DNA from: CAJXZP01 sp964195485
GTDB lineage: Bacteria; Bacteroidota; Bacteroidia; Flavobacteriales_G; Salibacteraceae
DNA length: 54,385 nucleotides
Assembly (NCBI GenBank): GCA_964195485.1
Contig: CAXMPG010000122.1
Span: forward strand, 1 to 54,385
Direction: 5' to 3'
Shown one piece after another: positions 26,747-35,572 of this stretch (its first letter is position 1; every line of letters begins with the position of its first letter). The notes beneath the pieces were generated by a model that was not told the DNA's origin, searched no databases, and worked only from the letters and a program-made list of their open reading frames with translations. The position numbers and the translations under genes are program-made.

Positions 26747-26820
26747 GCCGATGTAGCTCAGCTGGCTAGAGCAGCCGATTTGTAATCAGCAGGTCGGGGG
26801 TTCGAGTCCCTCCATCGGCT
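26747..26820 (+). tRNA. tRNA-Thr (anticodon TGT)
   Basis: A 74-nt cloverleaf. The acceptor stem GCCGATG/CATCGGC is fully paired, with a T discriminator. The anticodon loop TTTGTAA gives TGT (codon ACA) and the T-loop is TTCGAGT. CCA is not encoded. The anticodon stem GCCGA/TCAGC has a C·A mismatch between 26776 and 26788, where a T at 26776 would restore pairing. Confidence 0.95.
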
Positions 26821-26845
26821 CAAAAATTTTAGAACAAACAAAATT

Positions 26846-26874
26846 AAACGTCATTTTTAAATGATGTTTTTTTT
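26846..26874 (+). terminator. rho-independent terminator after tRNA-Thr(TGT)
   Basis: The stem AACGTCATTT / AAATGATGTT (one wobble pair) is followed by an eight-T run. It lies 26 bp after the first tRNA, so tRNA-Thr(TGT) may be transcribed alone or with partial read-through into tRNA-Tyr. Confidence 0.75.
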
Positions 26875-26953
26875 GACCGAAATACAGGGTTTGTTTTAGT
26901 GAAATCGAGAAGTATTTATTCTCGGATTCGTTCTTTTAAATATTGAAAGGATT

Positions 26954-27035
<82 letters not shown>

Positions 27036-27056
27036 CATCAAACCTTTAATATTAAT

Positions 27057-27129
27057 GCGAAAGTAGCTCAGTTGGTAGAGCATCAGCCTTCCAAGCTGAG
27101 GGTCGCGAGTTCGAATCTCGTCTTTCGCT
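27057..27129 (+). tRNA. tRNA-Gly (anticodon TCC)
   Basis: A 73-nt cloverleaf with acceptor stem GCGAAAG/CTTTCGC, anticodon stem TCAGC/GCTGA, and loop CTTCCAA giving TCC (codons GGA/GGG). All stems pair. It lies 21 bp after tRNA-Tyr. Confidence 0.96.
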
Positions 27130-27147
27130 CTGTATTAGAGGTGGATT

Positions 27148-27173
27148 AAAAGCCCCGTAAGGGAGTTGCTTTT
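27148..27173 (+). other. hairpin between tRNA-Gly and tRNA-Thr(GGT)
   Basis: The outer arms AAAAGC / GCTTTT enclose a second stem CCC-GTAA-GGG with a GNRA-type loop. It could act as a weak terminator, pause site or processing signal in the tRNA-tuf transcript. Only a G follows the T stretch, so strong termination is unlikely. Confidence 0.4.
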
Positions 27174-27193
27174 GTAAGAGATTAAATCTTATT

Positions 27194-27265
<72 letters not shown>

Positions 27266-27318
27266 CAATTGAATGTAAGTAAAGTAAATTAATAGAAACG
27301 TAAATAAAAATTATAGCT

Positions 27319-28506
27319 ATGGCTAAAGAAAAGTTTGACCGGTCGAAACCACACGTAAACATCGGTACTATCGGACACGTGGATCATGGAAAAACTACCT
27401 TGACCGCAGCAATTACATCTGTATTAGCAGCAAGGGGACTTTCTGAAGTGCGTGATTTCGCATCGATTGATAACGCTCCTGAGGAAAAAGAACGTGGTAT
27501 TACTATTAATACATCTCACGTTGAATATACAACAGCTAAGCGTCACTACGCTCACGTTGATTGTCCTGGTCACGCGGATTACGTTAAGAACATGATTACT
27601 GGTGCTGCCCAAATGGATGGTGCTATTTTAGTTGTGGCTTCTACTGATGGTCCAATGCCACAAACGCGTGAGCATATCCTATTAGCACGTCAGGTAAATG
27701 TACCTTCGATTGTTGTTTTCATGAATAAAGTTGATTTAGTTGATGACGAAGAGTTGTTAGAACTAGTTGAAATGGAAGTTCGTGAGTTATTATCTTTTTA
27801 CGATTACCCAGGTGATGATTTACCGGTAATTCAAGGTTCTGCTTTAGGTGGATTAGAAGGTGATGAAAAATGGTCTGAAAAAATTATGGATTTAATGGAT
27901 GCTGTTGATGAGCATATCCCATTACCTCCAAGAGATATCGATAAAGAATTTTTGATGCCAGTTGAGGATGTATTCTCTATTACTGGTCGTGGTACTGTAG
28001 CTACAGGTCGTATTGAGTCGGGTGTTATTAACACTGGTGATGAAATCGAATTGTTAGGTATGGGTGCTGATAGAATGAAATCAGTATGTACTGGAGTAGA
28101 GATGTTCCGTAAGAGATTGGATAGAGGTGAAGCTGGTGATAATGTTGGTCTTTTACTTCGTGGTGTTGATAAAGATAAAATCAAAAGAGGAATGGTTATC
28201 GCTAGAACCGGTACAATTACTCCACACACTAAATTCAAGGCTGAGGTTTATATCCTGAAGAAAGAAGAAGGTGGACGTCATACTCCATTCCATAACAAAT
28301 ACCGTCCTCAATTTTATATTCGTACCACGGATGTAACTGGAGAGATTGTATTAGAAGAAGGTCGTGAAATGGTAATGCCAGGTGATAACTTGACTATTAT
28401 TGTTGAATTGATTCAACCAGTTGCAATTAACTTAGGTCTTAAATTCGCTATTCGTGAAGGTGGACGTACAGTTGGTGCAGGTCAAATTACTGAGATTACT
28501 GATTAA
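27319..28506 (+). CDS. tuf: elongation factor Tu
   Basis: A 395-residue GTPase that delivers aminoacyl-tRNA to the ribosome. The G motifs are GHVDHGKTT (G1), RGITIN (G2), DCPGHADY (G3) and NKVD (G4). Domain 2 includes VFSITGRGTVATGRIESG, and domain 3 ends GGRTVGAGQITEITD. It is preceded by the tRNA-Tyr-Gly-Thr cluster and followed by tRNA-Trp and secE, the standard order in the phylum. No second tuf is seen in the window. Confidence 0.98.
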   Translation: MAKEKFDRSKPHVNIGTIGHVDHGKTTLTAAITSVLAARGLSEVRDFASIDNAPEEKERGITINTSHVEYTTAKRHYAHVDCPGHADYVKNMITGAAQMDGAILVVASTDGPMPQTREHILLARQVNVPSIVVFMNKVDLVDDEELLELVEMEVRELLSFYDYPGDDLPVIQGSALGGLEGDEKWSEKIMDLMDAVDEHIPLPPRDIDKEFLMPVEDVFSITGRGTVATGRIESGVINTGDEIELLGMGADRMKSVCTGVEMFRKRLDRGEAGDNVGLLLRGVDKDKIKRGMVIARTGTITPHTKFKAEVYILKKEEGGRHTPFHNKYRPQFYIRTTDVTGEIVLEEGREMVMPGDNLTIIVELIQPVAINLGLKFAIREGGRTVGAGQITEITD

Positions 28507-28539
28507 TTTCAGTTCTCAATAAGAATAAAAAAAACACTA

Positions 28540-28574
28540 AAAGGTGTCCGTCTTTTGACGGATACCTTTCTGTT
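28540..28574 (+). terminator. hairpin terminator or attenuator after tuf
   Basis: The 13-bp stem AAAGGTGTCCGTC / GACGGATACCTTT (one wobble pair) lies 34 bp after the tuf stop. The following CTGTTT is only moderately T-rich, so partial read-through into tRNA-Trp-secE-nusG is plausible. Confidence 0.7.
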
Positions 28575-28581
28575 TAAATAA

Positions 28582-28654
28582 ACGGGTGTAGCTCAATTGG
28601 TAGAGTAGTGGTCTCCAAAACCATTGGCTGTGGGTTCAAGTCCTACCACCCGTG
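28582..28654 (+). tRNA. tRNA-Trp (anticodon CCA)
   Basis: A 73-nt cloverleaf with acceptor stem ACGGGTG/CACCCGT and a G discriminator, as expected for Trp. The anticodon loop CTCCAAA gives CCA. It lies directly upstream of secE (13 bp), the usual Bacteroidota order tuf-trnW-secE-nusG. Confidence 0.96.
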
Positions 28655-28667
28655 CAAAATTTTGTCC

Positions 28668-28859
28668 ATGAGTAAATTGAAAAGTTATTTAGCTGATTCT
28701 TATAACGAACTTCGTTATAAAGTAAATTGGCCTACATTAAAAGAACTTCAAGGAAGTTCAGTGTTGGTGTTAGTAGCATCATTTATTATGGCTGGTATCG
28801 TGTATGTATTGGATGCTAGTTTTGGTCAAGTAATGAAGTTGATTTACGAGACGTTTTAA
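28668..28859 (+). CDS. secE: preprotein translocase subunit SecE
   Basis: A 63-residue single-helix SecE. The amphipathic start MSKLKSYLADSYNELRYKV is followed by NWPTLKELQGSS, the conserved W-P hinge motif, and then one transmembrane helix (VLVLVASFIMAGIVYVLDASF). The open frame runs upstream into tRNA-Trp, but the ATG at 28668 gives the normal family length and was chosen. SecE clamps SecY in the translocon. It is followed by nusG at 26 bp, as in most bacteria. Confidence 0.95.
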   Translation: MSKLKSYLADSYNELRYKVNWPTLKELQGSSVLVLVASFIMAGIVYVLDASFGQVMKLIYETF

Positions 28860-28885
28860 TTTTAAATTGTCTAAAACTAATTACT

Positions 28886-29443
28886 GTGGCTGAAAGCAAA
28901 GAAGTGAAAAAAAGATGGTACGTAGTTCGTGCTATTAGTGGTAAGGAAAGTAAGGTAAAAGACTATATTGAAATGGAAGTTAATCGTTTGAAGATGAACG
29001 ATTATGTTTCTCAAATTTTAATACCAAAAGAAAAGGTTTACCAAATTAGAAATGGTAAAAAAGTTCTTAAAGAAAAAAGTTTTTTCCCGGGGTACATCAT
29101 GGTTGAAGCAGCTCTAGTGGGTGAAGTTCAACATGTTTTAACGGCAACTCCAAATGTAATTGGGTTCTTAAGCGGAACAAAAGGCGGAGAGCCTTTACCA
29201 ATGCGTGAGTCTGAAGTTAATCGTATTTTAGGAAAAGTAGACGAATTGGCTGATGCTGATGAGGGAGTTGATATCCCATACATCGTTGGCGAAACAGTTA
29301 AAGTTGTTGATGGTCCTTTCAATAGTTTTTCTGGAATCATTGAAGAAGTTAATGAGGATAAGAAGAAACTAAAGGTTATGGTAAAAATATTCGGAAGGAA
29401 AACCCCTCTGGAATTAGGTTACCTACAGGTTGAAAAGGAATAA
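28886..29443 (+). CDS. nusG: transcription termination/antitermination factor NusG
   Basis: A 185-residue NusG with the NGN domain (KRWYVVRAISGKESKVKDYI ... FFPGYIMVEAAL ... VIGFLSGTKGGEPLP). A C-terminal KOW domain follows (GETVKVVDGPFNSFSGIIEE). The start codon is GTG at 28886. NusG couples RNA polymerase to Rho or to the ribosome. It lies between secE and rplK in the canonical order. Confidence 0.96.
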   Translation: MAESKEVKKRWYVVRAISGKESKVKDYIEMEVNRLKMNDYVSQILIPKEKVYQIRNGKKVLKEKSFFPGYIMVEAALVGEVQHVLTATPNVIGFLSGTKGGEPLPMRESEVNRILGKVDELADADEGVDIPYIVGETVKVVDGPFNSFSGIIEEVNEDKKKLKVMVKIFGRKTPLELGYLQVEKE

Positions 29444-29520
29444 TAAGTAATTAATTAAAAAATTGGGCCGAAGAGAAATTGAATGCTTCCCTCGGATGTC
29501 CATGTATAACTTGAGTAAAA

Positions 29521-29943
29521 ATGGCAAAGGAAATAAGTGCGCTTATTAAGCTACAAGTAAGAGGTGGTGCGGCTAATCCGTCTCCTCCGGTAGGACCTGC
29601 TTTAGGTGCTAAGGGTGTGAACATTATGGAATTCTGTAAGCAGTTCAACGCTCGAACGCAAGACAAAGCGGGTAAAGTTTTACCGGTGGTAATCACGGTT
29701 TTCGCTGACAAATCGTTTGAGTTTGTTGTAAAAACTCCACCTGTTGCTGTTCAACTCAAAGAAGCTGCTAAATTGAAGTCTGGTTCACCTGAACCTAACA
29801 GAAAAAAAGTAGCTACCGTATCTCAAGATCAAGTCAGAACTATTGCAACTGATAAAATGCCTGATCTAAATTGTTTCACTGTTGAATCTGCGATGAATAT
29901 GGTTGCGGGTACAGCAAGAAGTATGGGGATTATTGTAAAATAA
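29521..29943 (+). CDS. rplK: 50S ribosomal protein L11
   Basis: A 140-residue protein of standard length. The N-terminal part has ISALIKLQVRGGAANPSPPV and GPALGAKGVNIMEFCKQFNA, including the Pro-rich switch that binds release and elongation factors. The rRNA-binding C-terminal domain includes KKVATVSQDQVRTIATDKMP and AGTARSMGIIVK. It lies 77 bp after nusG and 27 bp before rplA. Confidence 0.97.
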   Translation: MAKEISALIKLQVRGGAANPSPPVGPALGAKGVNIMEFCKQFNARTQDKAGKVLPVVITVFADKSFEFVVKTPPVAVQLKEAAKLKSGSPEPNRKKVATVSQDQVRTIATDKMPDLNCFTVESAMNMVAGTARSMGIIVK

Positions 29944-29970
29944 TTTCTGATATTTAAAAAAAGGTATATT

Positions 29971-30666
29971 ATGGCAAAAGTTTCTAAAAAAAGAAAAGAG
30001 GTCCTAGCAAAATACGATGATCAAAATCTATATTCGTTGAATGACGCATCGGGTTTAATCAAAGAAATTAGTACTGCTAAATTTGACGAGTCTATCGACT
30101 TGGCTGTTCGTTTGAATGTTGATCCGCGTAAAGCTAACCAAATGGTTAGGGGTACCGTGTCTCTTCCTCATGGAACAGGTAAAGATGTAAAAGTATTAGT
30201 TCTTTGTACACCAGATAAAGAGCAAGAAGCGAAAGATAATGGAGCGGATTTTGTTGGACTAGATGAGTACATCACTAAGATTAAAGGTGGATGGACTGAT
30301 GTGGATGTAATTATTACTATGCCTTCAGTAATGGGTAAAGTTGGTGCTTTAGGTCGCGTTTTGGGACCAAGAGGATTAATGCCAAACCCTAAAACTGGAA
30401 CAGTAACCATGGAAATTGGTAAAGCTGTGAAGGATGTGAAGGCAGGTAAAATTGATTTTCGTGTTGATAAATACGGAATTATTCACGCAGCTATCGGCAA
30501 GGTATCTTTTGATGTGAACATGATTATTGAGAACGCGAGTGAGTTGTTACAGACGTTGATCAAACTAAAACCAGCTGCGGCAAAAGGTGTTTATATGAAA
30601 AGCATCACTATGTCCAGTACAATGAGCCCAGCAATTAAGGTAGAACTTAAAGCCGCTGCGGTTTAA
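29971..30666 (+). CDS. rplA: 50S ribosomal protein L1
   Basis: A 231-residue L1 with the family signature VMGKVGALGRVLGPRGLMPN followed by PKTGTVT. The N-terminal half has FDESIDLAVRLNVDPRKANQ. L1 binds 23S rRNA at the stalk and in many bacteria represses its own operon. No convincing L1 mimic site was recognised in the short gap upstream. It is 25 bp before rplJ. Confidence 0.97.
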   Translation: MAKVSKKRKEVLAKYDDQNLYSLNDASGLIKEISTAKFDESIDLAVRLNVDPRKANQMVRGTVSLPHGTGKDVKVLVLCTPDKEQEAKDNGADFVGLDEYITKIKGGWTDVDVIITMPSVMGKVGALGRVLGPRGLMPNPKTGTVTMEIGKAVKDVKAGKIDFRVDKYGIIHAAIGKVSFDVNMIIENASELLQTLIKLKPAAAKGVYMKSITMSSTMSPAIKVELKAAAV

Positions 30667-30691
30667 TGTGTAATATTAAAAACCTGAGTAA

Positions 30692-31216
30692 ATGAACAAA
30701 CAAGAAAAAAATCAGGTCATTGATAGCTTGGTAACTCTTTTGCAGGAGAATAGTAACATTTATGTTACTGACACTGCTGAGTTAAACGCTGAGTTAACTT
30801 CAGATTTGAGAAGAGCATGTTTCAATAAAAATATTGACATGCTTGTTGTAAAGAATACTCTTTTAGCACAGGCTATTGAAAAAGTATCCGATAAGGACTT
30901 TGGAGATATCCCAAGCATATTAAAAGGAAGTACCTCTTTAATGTTCTCTGAAGTTTCAAACGCTCCAGCGAAGCTAATCAAAGAGTTTAGGAAGAAAAAT
31001 GATCGACCTATCCTCAAAGCTGCATATGTTGCAGAATCAGTATTTATTGGAGACGAGACACTAGATGCTCTTGTAAGCTTGAAATCGAAAGATGAGCTTA
31101 TTGGTGATATCATCATGTTGTTACAATCTCCTGCGAAAACTGTTATCTCGCAATTACAGTCAGGTGGAGCTACGCTTGCCGGACTTGTGAAAACACTTTC
31201 AGAAAAAGAATCATAA
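30692..31216 (+). CDS. rplJ: 50S ribosomal protein L10
   Basis: A 174-residue L10, the base of the L7/L12 stalk. NIYVTDTAELNAELTSDLRR and VVKNTLLAQAIEKV match the rRNA-binding domain. The C-terminal helix (SQLQSGGATLAGLVKTLSEK) is where L7/L12 dimers dock. The 25-bp gap upstream is too short for a large L10 leader structure of the type known in E. coli. It is followed 27 bp later by rplL. Confidence 0.95.
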   Translation: MNKQEKNQVIDSLVTLLQENSNIYVTDTAELNAELTSDLRRACFNKNIDMLVVKNTLLAQAIEKVSDKDFGDIPSILKGSTSLMFSEVSNAPAKLIKEFRKKNDRPILKAAYVAESVFIGDETLDALVSLKSKDELIGDIIMLLQSPAKTVISQLQSGGATLAGLVKTLSEKES

Positions 31217-31243
31217 TTAAGAATAATTTTAAAAATAAATACA

Positions 31244-31615
31244 ATGGCAGATTTAAAATCGTTTGCTGAGCAATTAGTAAACCTTACCGTTAAAGAAGTA
31301 AGTGAATTAGCTGATATCCTTAAGGATGAGTACGGAATCGAACCAGCTGCAGCTGCTGCAGTTGCTGTTGCAGGTCCTGTAGCTGGAGAAGCTGCTGAAG
31401 AGAAAACAGAATTTGATGTTATCTTGAAAGCTGCTGGCCCTCAAAAACTTAAAGTTGTAAAAGCTGTTAAAGAGCTTACAGGTTTAGGTTTGAAAGAAGC
31501 TAAAGAAATCGTTGATAGTGCTCCAAAAGCAATCAAAGAAGGTATTGCTAAAGACGAAGCAGAAGCACTTAAAACTCAACTAGAAGACGCAGGCGCTGAA
31601 GTTGAGCTTAAGTAA
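31244..31615 (+). CDS. rplL: 50S ribosomal protein L7/L12
   Basis: A 123-residue stalk protein. The N-terminal dimerisation domain (LKSFAEQLVNLTVKEVSELA) and Ala-rich hinge (PAAAAAVAVAGPVAGEAAEE) lead to the factor-binding C-terminal domain (KTEFDVILKAAGPQKLKVVK, then TGLGLKEAKEIVDSAPKAIKEG). The length and motif order are standard. A double hairpin follows before rpoB. Confidence 0.97.
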   Translation: MADLKSFAEQLVNLTVKEVSELADILKDEYGIEPAAAAAVAVAGPVAGEAAEEKTEFDVILKAAGPQKLKVVKAVKELTGLGLKEAKEIVDSAPKAIKEGIAKDEAEALKTQLEDAGAEVELK

Positions 31616-31645
31616 TATTATCATTCACATTTGTGACATTTAGAG

Positions 31646-31701
31646 GTTTAGATCCATTTTGGGTCTAAACCCTTGCGTGTTTATACACGTTTTATTTTTT
31701 T
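31646..31701 (+). terminator. tandem hairpins in the rplL-rpoB gap, probable attenuator
   Basis: Two stems lie in the 110-bp gap. GTTTAGATCC / GGGTCTAAAC is at 31646-31670. CGTGT-TTAT-ACACG at 31676-31689 is followed directly by TTTTATTTTTTT. The second is a short but terminator-like hairpin. In E. coli an attenuator sits in the same gap and lowers rpoBC relative to ribosomal protein genes, so a similar role is inferred here. Confidence 0.65.
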
Positions 31702-31725
31702 AGTTCTTCATCAGATAATACTTCC

Positions 31726-34700
31726 ATGGCAGAATTGGCAAAACAGGAAAGAGTAAATTTTGGAACAGCAAAAAATTTATTGGAATATCCAGATTTTTTG
31801 GATGTCCAATTAAAGTCATTCCAAAATTTTTTCCAGCTGGAAACTACAGCAGATAGTAGAGAAACAGAAGGCTTATTTAAAGTTTTCAGTGAAAACTTCC
31901 CTATTACAGATTCTAGAAACAACTTCGTTTTAGAATTTTTGGATTATTTTATTGATCCTCCTCGTTACGATATTAAAGAAACCATCGAAAGAGGTTTGAC
32001 TTATAGTGTGCCGCTTAAAGCGAAGCTTAAGTTGTATTGTACCGATCCAGAACACGAGGATTTTGAAACAATCATTCAAGATGTTTATTTAGGTACTATT
32101 CCTTACATGTCTCCAAGTGGGTCATTTATTATCAATGGTGCTGAACGTGTAATTGTTTCTCAATTGCACAGATCTCCAGGTGTATTCTTCGGACAAAGCT
32201 ACCATGCAAATGGTACAAAATTATATTCAGCCCGTATTATTCCTTTTAAAGGATCATGGATTGAATTTGCAACGGACATTAATAATGTCATGTTTGCGTA
32301 TATTGATAGAAAGAAAAAGCTTCCTGTAACCACTCTTTTAAGAGCTATTGGTTATGAAAGTGATAAAGATATTTTAGAGATCTTCGGATTAGCGGATGAA
32401 ATTAAGGTTTCTAAAGCGGGTCTAAAACGTGTTATTGGAAGACGCTTAGCGGCTAGAGTTCTAAAAACATGGTTCGAAGATTTCGTTGATGAAGATACCG
32501 GTGAAGTGGTATCTATCGAGCGTAATGAAGTAATTATTGATCGTGAAACTATCGTGGAAAACGATCACGTGGATTTAATTCTTGATTCAGGTACTAAAAC
32601 TATTCTTTTACATAAAGAAGATGTAACCAGTACTGATTACACATTGATTTATAACACGCTTCAAAAAGATCCATCTAATACGGAGATTGAAGCGGTTGAA
32701 CATATTTATAGAGTTCTTCGTAATTCTGAGCCACCAGATGAAGAAACTGCTCGTGGTGTTATTGATAAACTTTTCTTCTCGGATAAAAGATATGATCTTG
32801 GAGAAGTAGGAAGGTTTAGAATTAACAAAAAATTGAAAATTGATTCAGGTGAAACTAGTCGCGTACTAACGAAACATGATATCATTTTAATTATTCGTTA
32901 CTTAATTGAACTTGTTAACTCTAAAACAGATGTTGATGATATTGATCACTTAAGTAATAGACGTGTTAGAACAGTTGGAGAACAACTTCATAATCAATTC
33001 GGTGTTGGTTTAGCTCGTATGGCTAGAACAATTCGTGAAAGAATGAATGTTCGTGACAACGAAGTCTTTACACCTATTGATTTAATTAATGCCAAAACAC
33101 TTTCGGCAGTAATTAATTCGTTCTTCGGTACTAATCAGCTTTCTCAATTCATGGATCAAACCAATCCATTATCTGAGATTACGCACAAACGTAGATTATC
33201 TGCCCTTGGGCCCGGTGGTTTATCAAGAGAGCGTGCTGGTTTTGAGGTTCGTGATGTTCACTACACTCACTACGGTCGTTTATGTACTATTGAAACTCCT
33301 GAGGGACCAAATATTGGTTTGATATCTTCTCTTTGTTCTTATGCAAAAGTTAATAAGCTTGGGTTTATTGAGACTCCTTATCGTAAGGTAACCGATTCTA
33401 AAGTTAGTTACAGTAGCGATGATTTAGTTTATCTTTCTGCAGAGGAAGAAGATGGGTTGAACATTGCTCAAGCAACTGCGTTGGTTAACGATGACGGAGA
33501 GTTTGAAAATGATCAAGTTATTTGTCGTTATGAAGGTGATTTCCCAATTATTTCTAAAAAGGAAATTGGATTAATCGATGTAGCTCCAAATCAAATTACC
33601 TCTGTTGGTGCATCTCTAATTCCTTTCTTGGAACATGATGATGCGAATAGAGCGTTGATGGGAGCAAACATGCAACGTCAAGCGGTACCACTTTTACGTC
33701 CAGAAGCTCCTATTGTAGGAACTGGTATAGAAGCTGATATTGCTAGAGATTCTAGAGTTTTAATTAACGCTGAAGGTGCCGGGGTTGTTACGTATGTAGA
33801 TGCTTTAGAAGTAACTATTAAGTATGACCAAACAGACGATGATAGATCTGTAAGCTTTAGAGGTCCTGCCAAAACTTACCAATTGGTAAAATATGGCAAG
33901 ACCAATCAAAATACCATGGTAAACCTTAAACCAATTGTTAGAATTGGCGATAGAGTTGAAAAAGGCCAGGTACTTTGTGAAGGTTATGCAACACAACAAG
34001 GTGAGCTAGCTCTTGGACGAAACTTAAACGTGGCATTTATGCCTTGGAAAGGGTACAACTTTGAGGATGCGATTGTGATTTCTGAGAAAGTAGTTATTGA
34101 TGACTATTTCACCTCATTACACGTAGAAGAATTTAGCTTAGAGGTAAGAGATACTAAACGTGGTTTAGAAGAACTTACTGCTGATATTCCTAACGTAAGT
34201 GAAGAAGCTACAAAAAACTTGGATGAAAACGGACTAGTTCGTATCGGTTCAAGAATTAAAGCGGGTGATATTTTAATCGGAAAAATTACGCCAAAAGGAG
34301 AAAGTGATCCTACTCCAGAAGAGAAACTATTACGTGCAATCTTTGGTGACAAAGCGGGTGATGTAAAAGATTCTTCTTTAAAAGCAGGTCCTTCTATGGA
34401 TGGCGTTGTAATTGGAAAGAAATTATTTTCAAGAGCAATTAAAGATAGACGTCAAAGAAATAGTGAGAAAGAAATTCTTGCTGAAATAGATTATAAGTAC
34501 ACTAAAGAAGTAGATGCTGTTAAAGTAATCCACGCAGAAAAATTATTTGCATTGGTTAACGGTAAAACTTCTCAAGGTGTTTTCAATAACTTCCGTGAGG
34601 AAATCGTACCAAAAGGAACTAAGTTTACACTTAAACTTTTAATGACTTTAAATTACGATGAATTAAATCCTGCAGGTTGGACAACTAATAGCGAAACGAA

Positions 34701-35538
34701 TAGCTTAATTAAGCGTTTGTTTGTTAACTTTAGTACGCGTGTAAACGATGTATTAGGTATTTGGAAACGTGAAAAATTCCAAATCTCTATTGGTGATGAA
34801 TTACCAGCTGGTATCGTTCAATTAGCTAAAATTTATGTAGCTAAAAAACGTAAGTTAAAAGTAGGTGATAAAATGGCGGGTCGTCACGGTAATAAGGGTA
34901 TTGTAGCTCGTATTGTTCGTGCAGAAGATATGCCTTACTTAGAGAATGGAGATCCGGTGGATATCGTATTAAATCCGTTAGGTGTACCATCTCGTATGAA
35001 CCTTGGCCAAATTTATGAAACTGTTTTAGGATGGGCTGGTAAAAAATTGGGTGTGAAATTCGCAACTCCTATTTTTGATGGTGCTTCTGTAGCAGAAATT
35101 GAAGGATGGACTAAGAAAGCGGGTATTGAAGATTTCGGTAGAACTTATCTTTATGATGGGGGTACTGGAGAACGTTTTCATCAACCAGTTACTGTTGGAA
35201 TTATCTACATGTTGAAACTTCACCACTTGGTGGATGATAAGATGCATGCTAGATCTATCGGACCATACTCATTGATTACACAACAACCATTGGGTGGTAA
35301 AGCTCAAATGGGTGGTCAAAGATTTGGAGAGATGGAAGTGTGGGCATTGGAAGCATTTGGTGCAGCACATATCTTACAGGAAATCTTGACAATTAAATCG
35401 GATGATGTTATTGGTCGTGCAAAAGCTTATGAAGCTATTGTAAAAGGTGAGGCGATGCCAACACCTGGTATTCCAGAATCTTTCAATGTATTACTACATG
35501 AAATGAGAGGTTTAGGATTGAATATCACCATGAATTAA
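31726..35538 (+). CDS. rpoB: DNA-directed RNA polymerase subunit beta
   Basis: A 1270-residue beta subunit of full length for the phylum. The rifampicin region reads QLSQFMDQTNPLSEITHKRR, then LSALGPGGLSRERAGFEVRD, so the residues equivalent to E. coli Asp516, His526 and Ser531 are unchanged. Downstream are CTIETPEGPNIGLISSL, the conserved KVGDKMAGRHGNKGIVA segment (catalytic Lys region), and the C-terminal QPLGGKAQMGGQRFGEMEVW that packs on the beta' subunit. The start is at ATG 31726. It is followed 34 bp later by rpoC. Confidence 0.98.
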   Translation: MAELAKQERVNFGTAKNLLEYPDFLDVQLKSFQNFFQLETTADSRETEGLFKVFSENFPITDSRNNFVLEFLDYFIDPPRYDIKETIERGLTYSVPLKAKLKLYCTDPEHEDFETIIQDVYLGTIPYMSPSGSFIINGAERVIVSQLHRSPGVFFGQSYHANGTKLYSARIIPFKGSWIEFATDINNVMFAYIDRKKKLPVTTLLRAIGYESDKDILEIFGLADEIKVSKAGLKRVIGRRLAARVLKTWFEDFVDEDTGEVVSIERNEVIIDRETIVENDHVDLILDSGTKTILLHKEDVTSTDYTLIYNTLQKDPSNTEIEAVEHIYRVLRNSEPPDEETARGVIDKLFFSDKRYDLGEVGRFRINKKLKIDSGETSRVLTKHDIILIIRYLIELVNSKTDVDDIDHLSNRRVRTVGEQLHNQFGVGLARMARTIRERMNVRDNEVFTPIDLINAKTLSAVINSFFGTNQLSQFMDQTNPLSEITHKRRLSALGPGGLSRERAGFEVRDVHYTHYGRLCTIETPEGPNIGLISSLCSYAKVNKLGFIETPYRKVTDSKVSYSSDDLVYLSAEEEDGLNIAQATALVNDDGEFENDQVICRYEGDFPIISKKEIGLIDVAPNQITSVGASLIPFLEHDDANRALMGANMQRQAVPLLRPEAPIVGTGIEADIARDSRVLINAEGAGVVTYVDALEVTIKYDQTDDDRSVSFRGPAKTYQLVKYGKTNQNTMVNLKPIVRIGDRVEKGQVLCEGYATQQGELALGRNLNVAFMPWKGYNFEDAIVISEKVVIDDYFTSLHVEEFSLEVRDTKRGLEELTADIPNVSEEATKNLDENGLVRIGSRIKAGDILIGKITPKGESDPTPEEKLLRAIFGDKAGDVKDSSLKAGPSMDGVVIGKKLFSRAIKDRRQRNSEKEILAEIDYKYTKEVDAVKVIHAEKLFALVNGKTSQGVFNNFREEIVPKGTKFTLKLLMTLNYDELNPAGWTTNSETNSLIKRLFVNFSTRVNDVLGIWKREKFQISIGDELPAGIVQLAKIYVAKKRKLKVGDKMAGRHGNKGIVARIVRAEDMPYLENGDPVDIVLNPLGVPSRMNLGQIYETVLGWAGKKLGVKFATPIFDGASVAEIEGWTKKAGIEDFGRTYLYDGGTGERFHQPVTVGIIYMLKLHHLVDDKMHARSIGPYSLITQQPLGGKAQMGGQRFGEMEVWALEAFGAAHILQEILTIKSDDVIGRAKAYEAIVKGEAMPTPGIPESFNVLLHEMRGLGLNITMN

Positions 35539-35572
35539 TAGTTGAACTAAAGGACTTAAATTAGCATAAGTT

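Noticed and set aside
27831..28238. 135-codon frame antisense to tuf
   Set aside because: It is a shadow of the EF-Tu gene, with repetitive Ser/Pro composition and no start context.
28608..28667. Upstream extension of the secE frame
   Set aside because: It begins inside tRNA-Trp. The ATG at 28668 gives a SecE of normal length.
31625..31636. CRP-like inverted repeat TCACATTTGTGA in the rplL-rpoB gap
   Set aside because: The half-sites are in reversed order and the spacer is 2 bp rather than the 6 bp of the CRP consensus. It is noted within the gap but not called as a CRP site.
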